Source of the DNA: Eubacterium multiforme
GTDB lineage: Bacteria; Bacillota; Clostridia; Clostridiales; Clostridiaceae
Direction of reading: 5' to 3'
Length of the DNA stretch: 64,000 nt
NCBI RefSeq assembly: GCF_030813415.1
Contig: NZ_JAUSUF010000002.1
Location: forward strand, 62,001-126,000
This document shows, one piece after another, positions 47,363 through 56,565 of the stretch. The notes beneath the pieces were generated by a model that worked only from the letters and a program-made list of their open reading frames with translations, was not told the DNA's origin and did not search any database. The position numbers were made by a program, and so were the translations under genes. The stretch's first letter is position 1. The number at the start of each line of letters is the position of its first letter.

Positions 47363-47377
47363 TGAACATAATGTTCA
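47363..47377. promoter_or_regulatory. Palindrome TGAACAT-A-ATGTTCA upstream of the alcohol dehydrogenase promoter
   Basis: A perfect 7-1-7 palindrome about 45 bp upstream of the extended -10 element. It is GAAC-N5-GTTC, so it does not fit the LexA spacing. Possible activator or repressor site. Confidence 0.5.
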
Positions 47378-47419
47378 CAAATATAATCTTTATAAATTAT
47401 ATAAATAATAATATTCAAG

Positions 47420-47428
47420 TGATATAAT
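47420..47428 (+). promoter_or_regulatory. Extended -10 promoter of the alcohol dehydrogenase gene
   Basis: TGA-TATAAT is an extended -10 element, 35 bp before the start codon. No good -35 is seen at the expected distance, which suggests reliance on the TG extension or on an activator. Confidence 0.6.
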
Positions 47429-47463
47429 ATACAAAAAAAGACATTTAAAAAGGAGACTTATAT

Positions 47464-48627
47464 ATGAATTTAGATTATTATATTGGAACAAAAATACTTT
47501 TTGGAGAAGGAAAACTTAACGAAATAGGTAATATAGATTTACCAGGTAAAAAAGCTTTAATTGTAATTACATCTGGTACATCAATGAAAAAGTTTGGATA
47601 TTTAGATAGACTAAAAAGTCTTTTAGAAAAAAATAATTGTGAATATGTTGTTTTTGATAAAATACTTCAAAATCCTATTATTGAACATGTAGCAGAAGGT
47701 GCTAATTTAGCTAGAGAGAAAAATTGTGATTTTATAATTGGAATGGGTGGCGGAAGCTCAATTGATTCTGCAAAAGCAATTAGTTTAATGGCAACAAATA
47801 ATGGAGAGTTCTGGGAATATGTAAAGGGACGTAAAATAGAAAATGATCCATTAAAGGTTATTGCTATTACTACAACAGCAGGTACTGGTACAGAAGCAGA
47901 TGGTATTGCAGTTATTTCAAATAGCAAAACTAATGAAAAGATTGGAATAAAAAATGAAAAATTATTCCCACATATAGCTATTGTAGATCCTGAATTAATG
48001 CTTACAGTTCCTAAAAGATTAACTGCATTTCAAGGATTTGATGCATTATTCCATTCAACAGAAGGATATTTAGCTAAATGTGCTTCTGATATATCAGATA
48101 TGTATGCGCTTAAAGTTATTGAACTTATATTTAAATATTTACCAATAGCTTATGAAGATGGAAATAATATAAAAGCTAGGGAAAAGGTAGCTATTGCTAA
48201 TACTTTATCAGGATTTATGCTTTCAATTTCTTCAAGTATTTCTTCTCATGGAATAGAGCATGCTTTAAGTGCTTTTTATCCAAAATTAGAACATGGAGCA
48301 GGTCTTTTAATGATTTCAGATGCATTTTATAAATTCTATAATACAATTGCACCAAATAGAATGAAAGATATGGCAAGAGCAGCAGGTGTAGATGTATCTT
48401 CTATGAGTGATGTTGAAGGTGGGGAAGCATTTATAAAAGCTTTAAATGATTTAAGAGAAAAATGTAATGTTAATGATTTAAAGATGTCAGACTATGGAAT
48501 TAAAAAAGAAGAAAGTAGAATGTTTGCCGAAAAAGCAATGTCATCTATGACAAGGGTATTTGCACAAGATAGAAGACCATTAACTGAAGATGAAGTAGTA
48601 AAAATAATAGAAGATTCTTATAAATAG
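47464..48627 (+). CDS. Iron-containing alcohol dehydrogenase
   Basis: The 387-aa protein belongs to the group III (Fe-dependent) dehydrogenases: IGMGGGSSIDSAKAIS (NAD(P) binding), TTAGTGTEADGIAVIS, and the metal histidines in FDALFHSTEGYLAK, SSHGIEHALSAFYP and LEHGAGL. Such enzymes in clostridia reduce aldehydes to ethanol or butanol or act on propanediol; the substrate here is not decidable. AAAGGAGA precedes the ATG. Monocistronic, ended by a terminator. Confidence 0.9.
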   Translation: MNLDYYIGTKILFGEGKLNEIGNIDLPGKKALIVITSGTSMKKFGYLDRLKSLLEKNNCEYVVFDKILQNPIIEHVAEGANLAREKNCDFIIGMGGGSSIDSAKAISLMATNNGEFWEYVKGRKIENDPLKVIAITTTAGTGTEADGIAVISNSKTNEKIGIKNEKLFPHIAIVDPELMLTVPKRLTAFQGFDALFHSTEGYLAKCASDISDMYALKVIELIFKYLPIAYEDGNNIKAREKVAIANTLSGFMLSISSSISSHGIEHALSAFYPKLEHGAGLLMISDAFYKFYNTIAPNRMKDMARAAGVDVSSMSDVEGGEAFIKALNDLREKCNVNDLKMSDYGIKKEESRMFAEKAMSSMTRVFAQDRRPLTEDEVVKIIEDSYK

Positions 48628-48650
48628 AAAATAATATTTATATAAAGTAA

Positions 48651-48695
48651 AAGCCCCAAATGTTACATATACTTTAATTTAACATTTGGGGTTTA
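48651..48695. terminator. Bidirectional terminator between alcohol dehydrogenase and ilvE
   Basis: AAGCCCCAAATGTTA pairs with TAACATTTGGGGTTT around a 15-nt loop. It lies between convergent genes and has T-rich flanks on both strands. Confidence 0.85.
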
Positions 48696-48720
48696 TAATT
48701 AATAATTGATATTTATTTTT

Positions 48721-49743
48721 TTATTTAACTTTGTATATCCATCCTTTTGGAGCCTTTACATCACCAAATTGTATTCCAATTAAAGTGTCATAAAGTTTCT
48801 TAGTTATAGGACCAACTTCAGTTTCACTATAAAAAACATGAAGATTATCTTTATAAAAGATTCCACCAATAGGAGTTATAACAGCAGCTGTTCCACAAGC
48901 ACCTGCTTCTTTAAATATATCTAATTTATCTATAAATACATCTCCTTCAATTACTTCCATATCGAAATAATCTCTTGCAAGTTCAAGAAGAGAATATTTA
49001 GTAATACTAGGTAGTATTGATGGTGAAAGTGGAGTTACAAATTTATTATCTTTAGTTATACCAAAGAAATTTGCAGAACCAACTTCTTCAATTTTTGTGT
49101 GAGTTGCAGGGTCTAGGAATATTGCATCAGCAAAACCAAGAGATTTAGCCTTCTTTTGAGCAATAAGACTTCCAGCGTAGTTTCCTCCAACCTTTTGAGC
49201 TCCTGTTCCATTTGGAGCAGCTCTATCATAATCAGATACCATAAAGTTAACAGGTTTCATGCCACCTTTAAAATATGGTCCAACAGGAATACAAAATATA
49301 GAAAATATAAATTTACTAGCTGGCTTAAGACCGATATTATCTCCAACCCCAATTATAAATGGTCTTAAGTATAATGTAGCACCTGTTCCATATGGAGGAA
49401 CATAATCTTCATTAGCTTTAATAACTTTCATACATGCATCAATAAATTTTTCTTCTGGAACTTCTGGCATAAGAAGTCTGTTGCAGCTATCATTTAACCT
49501 TTTAGCATTTCTATCAGGTCTAAATAATTGAATGTCTCCATTTTTTGTTCTATATGCCTTTAATCCTTCAAAGCATTGTTGACCATAATGAAGAGCAGGT
49601 GCACCTTCTTCGATAGTAAGTTTATTGTCTGTTACTAATTTACCTTCATCCCATTTGCCATCTTCCCAAATTGATATGTAGCGAAAATCAGTTTTCATGT
49701 AATCAAAACCTAAATTTCCCCAATCGATATTTACTTTACTCAT
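48721..49743 (-). CDS. ilvE: Branched-chain amino acid aminotransferase
   Basis: IlvE interconverts Leu/Ile/Val and their keto acids using PLP. The 340-aa protein is the longer (type II) form, with the PLP-lysine region GTGAQKVGGNYAGSLIAQKK, the EEVGSANFFGI segment and GACGTAAVITPIGG. The ATG at 49743 is preferred because AAGG lies 10 bp upstream on the minus strand; an ATG at 49752 is only 2 bp from that site. No T-box is seen in the short upstream region, unlike many Firmicute ilv genes. Confidence 0.93.
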   Translation of the reverse strand: MSKVNIDWGNLGFDYMKTDFRYISIWEDGKWDEGKLVTDNKLTIEEGAPALHYGQQCFEGLKAYRTKNGDIQLFRPDRNAKRLNDSCNRLLMPEVPEEKFIDACMKVIKANEDYVPPYGTGATLYLRPFIIGVGDNIGLKPASKFIFSIFCIPVGPYFKGGMKPVNFMVSDYDRAAPNGTGAQKVGGNYAGSLIAQKKAKSLGFADAIFLDPATHTKIEEVGSANFFGITKDNKFVTPLSPSILPSITKYSLLELARDYFDMEVIEGDVFIDKLDIFKEAGACGTAAVITPIGGIFYKDNLHVFYSETEVGPITKKLYDTLIGIQFGDVKAPKGWIYKVK

Positions 49744-49913
49744 AATAGTCATTACCTTAAGTAGACTTAAAGTAACTTGCCTCCCTTCAAAATTGCTTAC
49801 ATTAAATATTATATTATAAAAGAAATGTCAGATAAAGAAAAAAATCAATTTATTTTGTCATATAATAATAGTATTAAAGATTGTATTTTTGCTAAACTAA
49901 CATATTTATAATT

Positions 49914-49927
49914 ATTTGTTAACAAAT
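49914..49927. promoter_or_regulatory. Palindrome ATTTGTTAACAAAT upstream of the FUSC gene
   Basis: A perfect 14-bp palindrome located where the -35 element would be, 17-30 bp before TATAAT (49945-49950). Its TTGTTAACAA core resembles a Rex half-site fused without spacer. The protein that binds it is unknown. Confidence 0.5.
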
Positions 49928-49985
49928 TAATTCATAAAATTTAGTATAATAAAGCATTAGAATAATTAATAAAAGGAAAATTAAA

Positions 49986-51890
49986 ATGATTATTAAAAAT
50001 TTACAAGAAAAACTTAAAGAGGCATATCCACAAGCTATAGTATCACTTACAATATTATGTGTAAATTTAATGTTTTTTGGATTAAATAATATTATAATTG
50101 CACCATATATGACATTAACTTTTATAAGAATGAAAAATTATCTAACAATAGAAAAAAATGTATTTAAGCCTTTATTTATTCATTTATTTATAGGAGTTTT
50201 AGCTTCAGTTGCAAGTGATCTTTCGGCAGGAACATTTATTATAAATTTAATAGCAGTTTTTGTTTTAGCATATTTTTTAACAGATGAATATAATCCAAGT
50301 AGTTACTTCCCATATTTAATGGCATTTGTATTTCTTCAAATATTCCCTACAAGTATACATGAGATTCCTAGAAGACTATTAGCTATATTTGTATCTTACA
50401 TAATAGTATTTATTGCATTGAGAATTATATCTCCAAGGGGAGTGCATTCTAAAATATTTCAATTAATTAAAGATGGTATGGATAATATAAGCATTCAATT
50501 AGAGTTTATAATTAATAGAAATTTTAAAGATATTAAAAATAAACAATATGAATTATTTGAAATATGTAAAGAGCTTAATAGGTTTGTTTATTCAAGTGGA
50601 AAGAAAAAATACTATCCATTTATAATTGTATTTCATCATATGATTAATATAGTATCAGAACTTGTAGAAAATAAAGATAACTTAAATGAAAAGAGTATTA
50701 AAAATCTTAGAAAATTATTTTTAAATTTTGAAATGTTAATTAAAAACAAAAGAAATTATAGTAATATGATTTTAGACTTTTGCTCAAAAAATTCATTTAA
50801 TAATGAAGAAATAAATTATTATATTCATTACATGTTAAATTATTATTCTTTGGCATTAATTGAAGCTGAAAAATCAAATAAAGAAGGATTAAAAAGATAT
50901 CTTAATTTTAAAGATTCAAAGGAATATTTTAAAAAGTATAGTAAATATAATTTCTCCTTAAATGGATTTAAAATAAGATTTTCAATAAGGCTTGCCTTAC
51001 TTATAGCAATATCATTTTCTGTAGAAAAGATGTTTTCTATTCCTAAAGGATATTGGATACCTATGACAATCTTTATTTTAACTTTACCTTTTTATGAAGA
51101 CAGTAAAATTAAAGTAAAACAAAGATTTAATGGGACAATTTTAGGCTTATGTATTTCATTTATATTATTTTCAATTTTTACAGGAAAAGTATCACATATA
51201 ATAATACTTATAATTACTACATTTTTAATGTATGCATTTAGTGATTATGGAACAATGACAATTTATTTAACATGTTATTCTTTAGCTATAACTACAATAT
51301 CAATGGGAGATAATGAAGCTATAATATTAAGATTTTTATATACAGCTATAGCAGCAGTTACTGTATTATTTGCTAATAATTTTATATTGAAAAATAGAAA
51401 TCACATTGAGCTTATAACTATGATAAATAAATTAATTGAATTAGATAAAATACTTTTAAGTAAAATTAAAGATATATTAAATGGTGATTTTAATAAAAGT
51501 GAGTTAAGGCTTATAATATATTCTTCTTATTTAATAAGTGGTAAATTAGAAATGCATTACTCTAAAAGGAGTAATGAAAATTTTAAAAAATTATTACTTG
51601 AAAATAATCAATTAGTGACTTTATTAGCTCACAATTGTATTATATTTTCTAATGAAAATAAGCATAACTTAAATAAAATATATATAGAGGAATGTATAAG
51701 CAATATAAATGATATTTTTGATTATATGGAGGAATCCTTTAACAATGAATTAAAGGAAATAAAGGATTATTGTATAAATATAAATAATATAAGACATAAG
51801 GAATCTTATGAAAATATTTTATTATTAAAATGCTTAAAAAAAGCAAGTGATGTTAGTGATGATCTTATAAATCTAAAAAAAGATTTATAA
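49986..51890 (+). CDS. FUSC-family (YccS-like) membrane protein
   Basis: The 634-aa protein repeats the FUSC/aromatic-acid-exporter layout twice: an N-terminal set of about six membrane helices (~15-150), a soluble helical region (~155-330), a second membrane set (~335-470, including KGYWIPMTIFILTLPF) and a C-terminal soluble tail. Family members include fusaric-acid and aromatic-acid exporters; the substrate here is not known. It diverges from ilvE; RBS is weak (AAAAGGAAAA). Confidence 0.8.
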   Translation: MIIKNLQEKLKEAYPQAIVSLTILCVNLMFFGLNNIIIAPYMTLTFIRMKNYLTIEKNVFKPLFIHLFIGVLASVASDLSAGTFIINLIAVFVLAYFLTDEYNPSSYFPYLMAFVFLQIFPTSIHEIPRRLLAIFVSYIIVFIALRIISPRGVHSKIFQLIKDGMDNISIQLEFIINRNFKDIKNKQYELFEICKELNRFVYSSGKKKYYPFIIVFHHMINIVSELVENKDNLNEKSIKNLRKLFLNFEMLIKNKRNYSNMILDFCSKNSFNNEEINYYIHYMLNYYSLALIEAEKSNKEGLKRYLNFKDSKEYFKKYSKYNFSLNGFKIRFSIRLALLIAISFSVEKMFSIPKGYWIPMTIFILTLPFYEDSKIKVKQRFNGTILGLCISFILFSIFTGKVSHIIILIITTFLMYAFSDYGTMTIYLTCYSLAITTISMGDNEAIILRFLYTAIAAVTVLFANNFILKNRNHIELITMINKLIELDKILLSKIKDILNGDFNKSELRLIIYSSYLISGKLEMHYSKRSNENFKKLLLENNQLVTLLAHNCIIFSNENKHNLNKIYIEECISNINDIFDYMEESFNNELKEIKDYCININNIRHKESYENILLLKCLKKASDVSDDLINLKKDL

Positions 51891-51993
51891 ATTATAACTT
51901 GAAACAATATGTTTAAAGTTTATATATTTATTTATGATATACTTTTAAAAAAGGAAAATATTATTATATAAATATTAGAAGGAAGATGAGAAT

Positions 51994-52623
51994 ATGTGTA
52001 ATATAGTAAAATCATATTGGGGAATGGATTTAAAGCCTTTAGTTGTAGGAAAAGGAAGCAATACATTAGCTGTTGTGCTACCTGGAATAGGATATACTTT
52101 AGATAGGGCAACACTAGAGTATTCATCATCATTAGCTTTAGAACTTGGTTTTGATTTACTGAAAATAGAATATGGATTCCAAGTTGGAAGAGATACATTT
52201 CATCCAGAAAGTGAATTTAATATTATTGTAGAAGAATCTCTTGCATTACTTAAAAACACATTAAATTGTAAATATAAAAATATAGTATTTATAGGGAAAA
52301 GTGTAGGAACTTGCGTTCAAAGTATATTAAATAATAGCATAGTTGGTTATAATATGGTAAATATTTATATAAGCCCTATAAATAAAACTGTAGATATTGG
52401 AATAAAGGAAAATTCATTAGTAATTACAGGAGAAGCTGATCCCTTATTATCAAAAGAAAATGATGAAAAGATAGAGAATATAAATGGAGTAAAATTTATA
52501 AGTATAAGTGGTGCAAATCATGCTTTAAATGTTGAAGGTGATTCTATAAAGAGTTTAGAAATTCAAGTAAATATAATTAAATGTATAAAAAAATATTTAT
52601 CACAGATTTCTCTAAACTATTAG
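51994..52623 (+). CDS. Small alpha/beta-hydrolase-fold protein
   Basis: The 209-aa product shows the fold's landmarks: VVLPGIGYTLDRATLEY near the oxyanion strand, the nucleophile elbow FIGKSVGTCV (Ser near 103), an acid in TGEADPLLS (~150) and a histidine in SGANHALN (~176). A complete triad suggests an active esterase or similar enzyme; the substrate is unknown. AAGGAAGATGAG precedes the ATG; a terminator follows directly. Confidence 0.78.
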   Translation: MCNIVKSYWGMDLKPLVVGKGSNTLAVVLPGIGYTLDRATLEYSSSLALELGFDLLKIEYGFQVGRDTFHPESEFNIIVEESLALLKNTLNCKYKNIVFIGKSVGTCVQSILNNSIVGYNMVNIYISPINKTVDIGIKENSLVITGEADPLLSKENDEKIENINGVKFISISGANHALNVEGDSIKSLEIQVNIIKCIKKYLSQISLNY

Positions 52624-52625
52624 AA

Positions 52626-52658
52626 AAAAAGCTTAAGGAGAGTTCCTTAAGCTTTTTT
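52626..52658 (+). terminator. Intrinsic terminator after the hydrolase gene
   Basis: AAAAAGCTTAAGGA pairs with TCCTTAAGCTTTTT around a GAGT loop and ends in a T run. Confidence 0.92.
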
Positions 52659-52797
52659 ATACAAAATGTATACTTAAATAGTAATATATATTATTATAAT
52701 TTAAGTGAATTTACAAATACTATAAAAAGTTATATTAAATAAAATAATGTAACATATAATAAGTTTATGCATTTTAATATAAATAGGAGAAGATAGT

Positions 52798-53409
52798 ATG
52801 GTATTAAATAAAGATTATTTTAAAAATAATGCTTTAGATTTGGCAAAGGATTTACTTGGAAAAGTTTTAGTTAGAGAGATAGATGGTAAAATAATAAAGG
52901 GTAGAATTGTTGAAACTGAAGCTTACATTGGTAATGGAGATAAAGCTTGTCATGCTTATAATGGAAGAAGAACTAAAAGAACTGAAATACTTTATTCAGA
53001 AGGTGGAGTAGCTTATATTTATCTCATATATGGAATGTATAATTGTCTAAATATAGTTTCAGGAATAAGGGAGGAAGCAGGGGCTGTATTAATTAGAGCT
53101 ATTGAACCTCTTAATGAGTTTGACTATATTTCTAAAAAAAGGTTTAATAAAGGATATGATGAATTAAAAAACTCTCAAAAAGTTGCACTTACAAATGGTC
53201 CTGGGAAGTTATGTAAGGCTTTTTCAATAGAAAGGGATTTAAATTGGTGTAAGCTTTATGAAAAGGGTGATTTATACTTAACCTATGATAAATTTAAAGA
53301 TTTTAATATAATAACAACTAAAAGAATTGGGATAGATTATGCAGAGGAGGCAAAAGATTTCCTTTGGAGATTTTATATAGAAGGGAATAAATATATTTCC
53401 AAAAAATAA
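52798..53409 (+). CDS. DNA-3-methyladenine glycosylase (AAG/MPG family)
   Basis: Removes alkylated purines such as 3-methyladenine from DNA, starting base-excision repair. The 203-aa protein has the start [14 protein letters not shown], the catalytic-glutamate motif [19 protein letters not shown], the [11 protein letters not shown] segment and [17 protein letters not shown]. It is the mammalian-type AAG fold, not the TagI or AlkA folds. ATAGGAGAAG precedes the ATG. The next gene follows within 21 bp. Confidence 0.92.
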   Translation: MVLNKDYFKNNALDLAKDLLGKVLVREIDGKIIKGRIVETEAYIGNGDKACHAYNGRRTKRTEILYSEGGVAYIYLIYGMYNCLNIVSGIREEAGAVLIRAIEPLNEFDYISKKRFNKGYDELKNSQKVALTNGPGKLCKAFSIERDLNWCKLYEKGDLYLTYDKFKDFNIITTKRIGIDYAEEAKDFLWRFYIEGNKYISKK

Positions 53410-53430
53410 TACATTATAAGGAGTTACAAT

Positions 53431-53910
53431 ATGGATTCAAAATATTTTATAGAAAATTTAAATATGGAAAAGCATCCTGAGGGAGGATATTATAAAGAGT
53501 CCTTTATTTCAGAAGAAACTTTAAAAGTTAATGGAGAAGAAAATAAATTATGGACTAGTATATACTTTTTATTACATACAGGAGAAGTATCTCATTTTCA
53601 TAGATTAAAATCAGATGAAATGTGGTACTTTCATGCAGGTGAAGCTCTTACTATATATATGATATCACCTGAAGGAGAATTTATAGAAAAACAATTAGGA
53701 CTTAATATACATAATGGAGAAACACCTCAGGTTTTAGTACCTAAAGGATTTATATTTGGATCTTCTATGAATAATGAAGGATTTTCATTAGTAGGTTGTA
53801 TGGTAGCACCAGGATTTAGATTTGAAGATTTTGAATTGTTTAATAGGGAGGATTTATTAAGCAAATATCCTAATTATAAAAATATAATAGAAAAGTTAAC
53901 TTGTAAGTAG
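53431..53910 (+). CDS. Cupin-fold protein (DUF985)
   Basis: The 159-aa product has the DUF985 opening MEKHPEGGYYKESF and the cupin core SHFHRLKSDEMWYFHAGEAL with metal-type His/Glu residues, ending in VAPGFRFEDFELFNREDLL. The family is widespread and its biochemical role is not established. It probably shares a transcript with the glycosylase gene upstream. Confidence 0.85.
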   Translation: MDSKYFIENLNMEKHPEGGYYKESFISEETLKVNGEENKLWTSIYFLLHTGEVSHFHRLKSDEMWYFHAGEALTIYMISPEGEFIEKQLGLNIHNGETPQVLVPKGFIFGSSMNNEGFSLVGCMVAPGFRFEDFELFNREDLLSKYPNYKNIIEKLTCK

Positions 53911-53914
53911 AAAA

Positions 53915-53960
53915 TAAAAAAACAGCAAATCTTATTTTTTAGGGTTTGCTGTTTTTTTTT
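53915..53960. terminator. Terminator between the cupin and DUF4317 genes
   Basis: AACAGCAAA pairs with TTTGCTGTT around a ~14-nt loop and is followed by nine T; the A-run on the left gives a T-run for the opposite strand, so it can serve both convergent genes. Confidence 0.85.
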
Positions 53961-53973
53961 GTTAAATTATAGT

Positions 53974-55386
53974 TTAAATTAAATCATCTAATCCGTTAAC
54001 CTTAGCTTGTTCATCATCATTAATAGGAATAACTATACATTTTTGTCCATCAATTACTTGAGATTTTATTTGAGGTACTTTTTCAGGTTTAACTTGAAGT
54101 ACAACATCATACTCAGATGTAATTTCAGAATGTACTGAAACTTCATTAGTATTTTCATCATTAGCTTCTAAAATTTCCTTTGAAATTTCAGTAGAAGGTT
54201 CTTCATTATTTTCTAAAGTTTCTTCTATAGCATCTTTTAAATCCTCTTCTAAAGGTATATTATCTTCATTTATTTTTGTAAGAGCTATTTCTTCATCTGA
54301 AGAAGTTTCTTTTGTAACTTCTTCAAGTCTAGTTTTTAATGCTTTGACTTGATTTTTTAAATGTTCTTCCTTTTTTCTTTGCTCATTTGCTTTAAGTATT
54401 TTTGAGTCAATTAAATTTTCTACTAAAGGAATATCATCACCAAAATTTTCTATATAAGATTTTTCAATTTTAGTAGTAAGTTCTTTAGGAACTCCACTTT
54501 CTATTAAAATATTTTGTACGTCTTTATCCTTTAAAGTTATTGGATCACAATCTGTATCATCATACATATCATTATATTCTTCTACAAAATTATTTAAATT
54601 TTCTTGTATATCCATAAAAACTTTATCAGCTAATTTTTCATCAGCACCAAAAGAATCTTTAACAATTGACTTAAAGGTTTCTTTTTGTATAGTAGCAGTT
54701 TGTTTTGAGTAGCATCCTAAAGCCCCTTCCATTAATTCAGGGTGAGGATCTTTTGCATTTTTTGTATAATACATAATAGAGTTAACATCTGAACTACGAT
54801 CAATAAAAGCAGGAAATACAAAACCATTAACTGGAGGTTTAACTACCCAATCTCTAATACGTGCTTTTATTGTATTTTCTTCCTCAAAATATCGAAGACC
54901 TGGTTTTGAAAGCTCAACAGGACATATTGCACATAAAATATATTCATATACTTCTTCTGATTCATCTATTTTATTGTTATCACTTGTTTTAGTTAAAATG
55001 TCATAGGAATCATTAAAAAGAAGTATTAAAAAATTACCTGTATAATCATAATTATCTATAATTGATTTATAAAAATCATCAAGTAAAGTATCATCTTTAA
55101 ATTGACTACTTTTAAGTTTCATAAGTGAAACTTGTTTTTCATTTATAAGATCCTCATTAAGTGGAAATTTAAGTTCTAAAATATTATTTGATATAGTTCC
55201 AGATAGAACTTTTTTAGCAAGTTCTAGGTATTTAAAATATTCATCTTCATCTAAATTAAGAAATGTTTCTTTAAACTTCAAAATAATATTTTTTTCACCA
55301 TTAACATAACAACCACACATTTTACTAAAGGTGCAGTAGTCTTTTTTAAAACGCTTTTTTAATTCAAGTATATCTTTTTTTCTCAT
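53974..55386 (-). CDS. DUF4317 protein of unknown function
   Basis: The 470-aa product starts RKKDILELKKRFKKDYCTFSKMCGCYVN, the hallmark start of DUF4317 proteins in clostridia. A predicted coiled coil at ~340-360 and a long acidic, low-complexity stretch (~365-430) follow. No signal peptide or membrane helix is visible. AAGGAG lies 10 bp before the ATG on the minus strand. Function unknown. Confidence 0.82.
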   Translation of the reverse strand: MRKKDILELKKRFKKDYCTFSKMCGCYVNGEKNIILKFKETFLNLDEDEYFKYLELAKKVLSGTISNNILELKFPLNEDLINEKQVSLMKLKSSQFKDDTLLDDFYKSIIDNYDYTGNFLILLFNDSYDILTKTSDNNKIDESEEVYEYILCAICPVELSKPGLRYFEEENTIKARIRDWVVKPPVNGFVFPAFIDRSSDVNSIMYYTKNAKDPHPELMEGALGCYSKQTATIQKETFKSIVKDSFGADEKLADKVFMDIQENLNNFVEEYNDMYDDTDCDPITLKDKDVQNILIESGVPKELTTKIEKSYIENFGDDIPLVENLIDSKILKANEQRKKEEHLKNQVKALKTRLEEVTKETSSDEEIALTKINEDNIPLEEDLKDAIEETLENNEEPSTEISKEILEANDENTNEVSVHSEITSEYDVVLQVKPEKVPQIKSQVIDGQKCIVIPINDDEQAKVNGLDDLI

Positions 55387-55520
55387 ATATATAAACTCCT
55401 TAATTTAGTATTTTATACTTTTTTATATTAATTATTATCATTATATAAGTATAGTATTTTTTTCATATTAATTAAAGATTTTATTAGAAATACTTAATTA
55501 ATAAAATTATATTTAAGTTG

Positions 55521-55549
55521 TTGACTTTAAACGTTTTAAGGAGTATTAT
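55521..55549 (+). promoter_or_regulatory. Promoter of the SDR gene
   Basis: TTGACT (55521-55526) and TATTAT (55544-55549) with a 17-bp spacer, ~58 bp before the start codon. Confidence 0.65.
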
Positions 55550-55606
55550 ACTTAACAAAATATATAAGTTTTTTTATACCTTTAAATAAATGGGAGAGTG
55601 ATTTTA

Positions 55607-56425
55607 ATGATAAAAATAATTAAAGATAGGTTTAAGGATATGGTTATCATTGTTACAGGTGCAGCAGGTGGAATAGGAAAAGCTATTGCTTTAAGAGCTG
55701 CAAAGGAAGGTGCAAAATTAGTTTTAGCAGATGTTAAAGAAGAAATGAGCAAAGAAACTTTAAAGGAAATAAAAGAAATAACACCAAATGTAGAATTTGT
55801 AATAGGTGATTTAAAAGAAGCAGATAATTGTAAAAAGGTAATAGATACAGCAATAGAAAAATTTAATGGTTTAGATATATTAATAAATGATGCAGGTATA
55901 ACAGGAACTCCTGCTCCAGTGCATGAAATGTCAGAGGAAATGTTTAGACATGTTTTTGATTGTAATGTTATGACTGCATTTAATTGTTCACATTTTGCTA
56001 TTAAAGAAATGCTTAAACTCGATAAAGGTGGAGCTATTATAAATGTTTCATCAGTAGCTGGACTAACAGGTTTTCCAGGACATTCAGCTTATGTAACATC
56101 AAAGCATGCGCTAAATGGTTTAACAAGGAATATGGCATTAGATTATGCTAAAAATGGTATAAGAGTTAATGCTGTTAATCCAGGAACAACAGATACACCA
56201 ATGTATCATGAAGCATTAGAATTTTTAAAACGAAAAAGAGAAGAGGCTAAAAAAGCTGGGATAGATACAAAGGGTGGAATAGTTTCTGGAAAAACAGTTT
56301 CTCCACAAAATAGAGTAGCTTCAGCAGAAGAAGTTGGAGATGTTGTATTATTTTTAGCATCAAATGAAGCAAGTAATGTTACAGGAATATTTATGCCTGT
56401 TGATGGAGGCTTTACAGCTTTTTAA
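55607..56425 (+). CDS. Short-chain dehydrogenase/reductase (SDR)
   Basis: The 272-aa classical SDR has the dinucleotide motif VTGAAGGIGKAIA, DILINDAGITG (NNAG variant), the catalytic Ser in NVSSVAG, the YVTSK active site and the NPGTTDTP cofactor loop. An insertion near residues 205-235 (FLKRKREEAKKAG...) is longer than in FabG. Substrate unknown; steroid, sugar or oxoacyl substrates are all possible. The ATG at 55607 follows GGGAGAGTG at good distance. Confidence 0.88.
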   Translation: MIKIIKDRFKDMVIIVTGAAGGIGKAIALRAAKEGAKLVLADVKEEMSKETLKEIKEITPNVEFVIGDLKEADNCKKVIDTAIEKFNGLDILINDAGITGTPAPVHEMSEEMFRHVFDCNVMTAFNCSHFAIKEMLKLDKGGAIINVSSVAGLTGFPGHSAYVTSKHALNGLTRNMALDYAKNGIRVNAVNPGTTDTPMYHEALEFLKRKREEAKKAGIDTKGGIVSGKTVSPQNRVASAEEVGDVVLFLASNEASNVTGIFMPVDGGFTAF

Positions 56426-56464
56426 AATGAGAATTTATGAAAGCGCTATAATATAAAAACAAAA

Positions 56465-56523
56465 AAAGGGTAGCTAAATTTGTTTATTATAAGAATCTAG
56501 TTACTCTTTAAATTAATAAAGAG
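56465..56523 (+). promoter_or_regulatory. Two overlapping alternative hairpins between the SDR gene and the next gene
   Basis: AAAGGGTAGCTA (56466-56477 region) can pair with TAGTTACTCTTT (to ~56509) with two G-T pairs. The CTCTTTA at 56504-56510 can instead pair with TAAAGAG at 56517-56523. The structures exclude each other. It may simply be a weak terminator of the SDR gene. Confidence 0.4.
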
Positions 56524-56565
56524 CATAATTAATATAACTATAAAATTAAAAAGGAGGTATATAAC

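Noticed and set aside
47363-47377. LexA box before the alcohol dehydrogenase
   Set aside because: The spacing is GAAC-N5-GTTC, whereas the LexA box, as seen before recA, needs N4.
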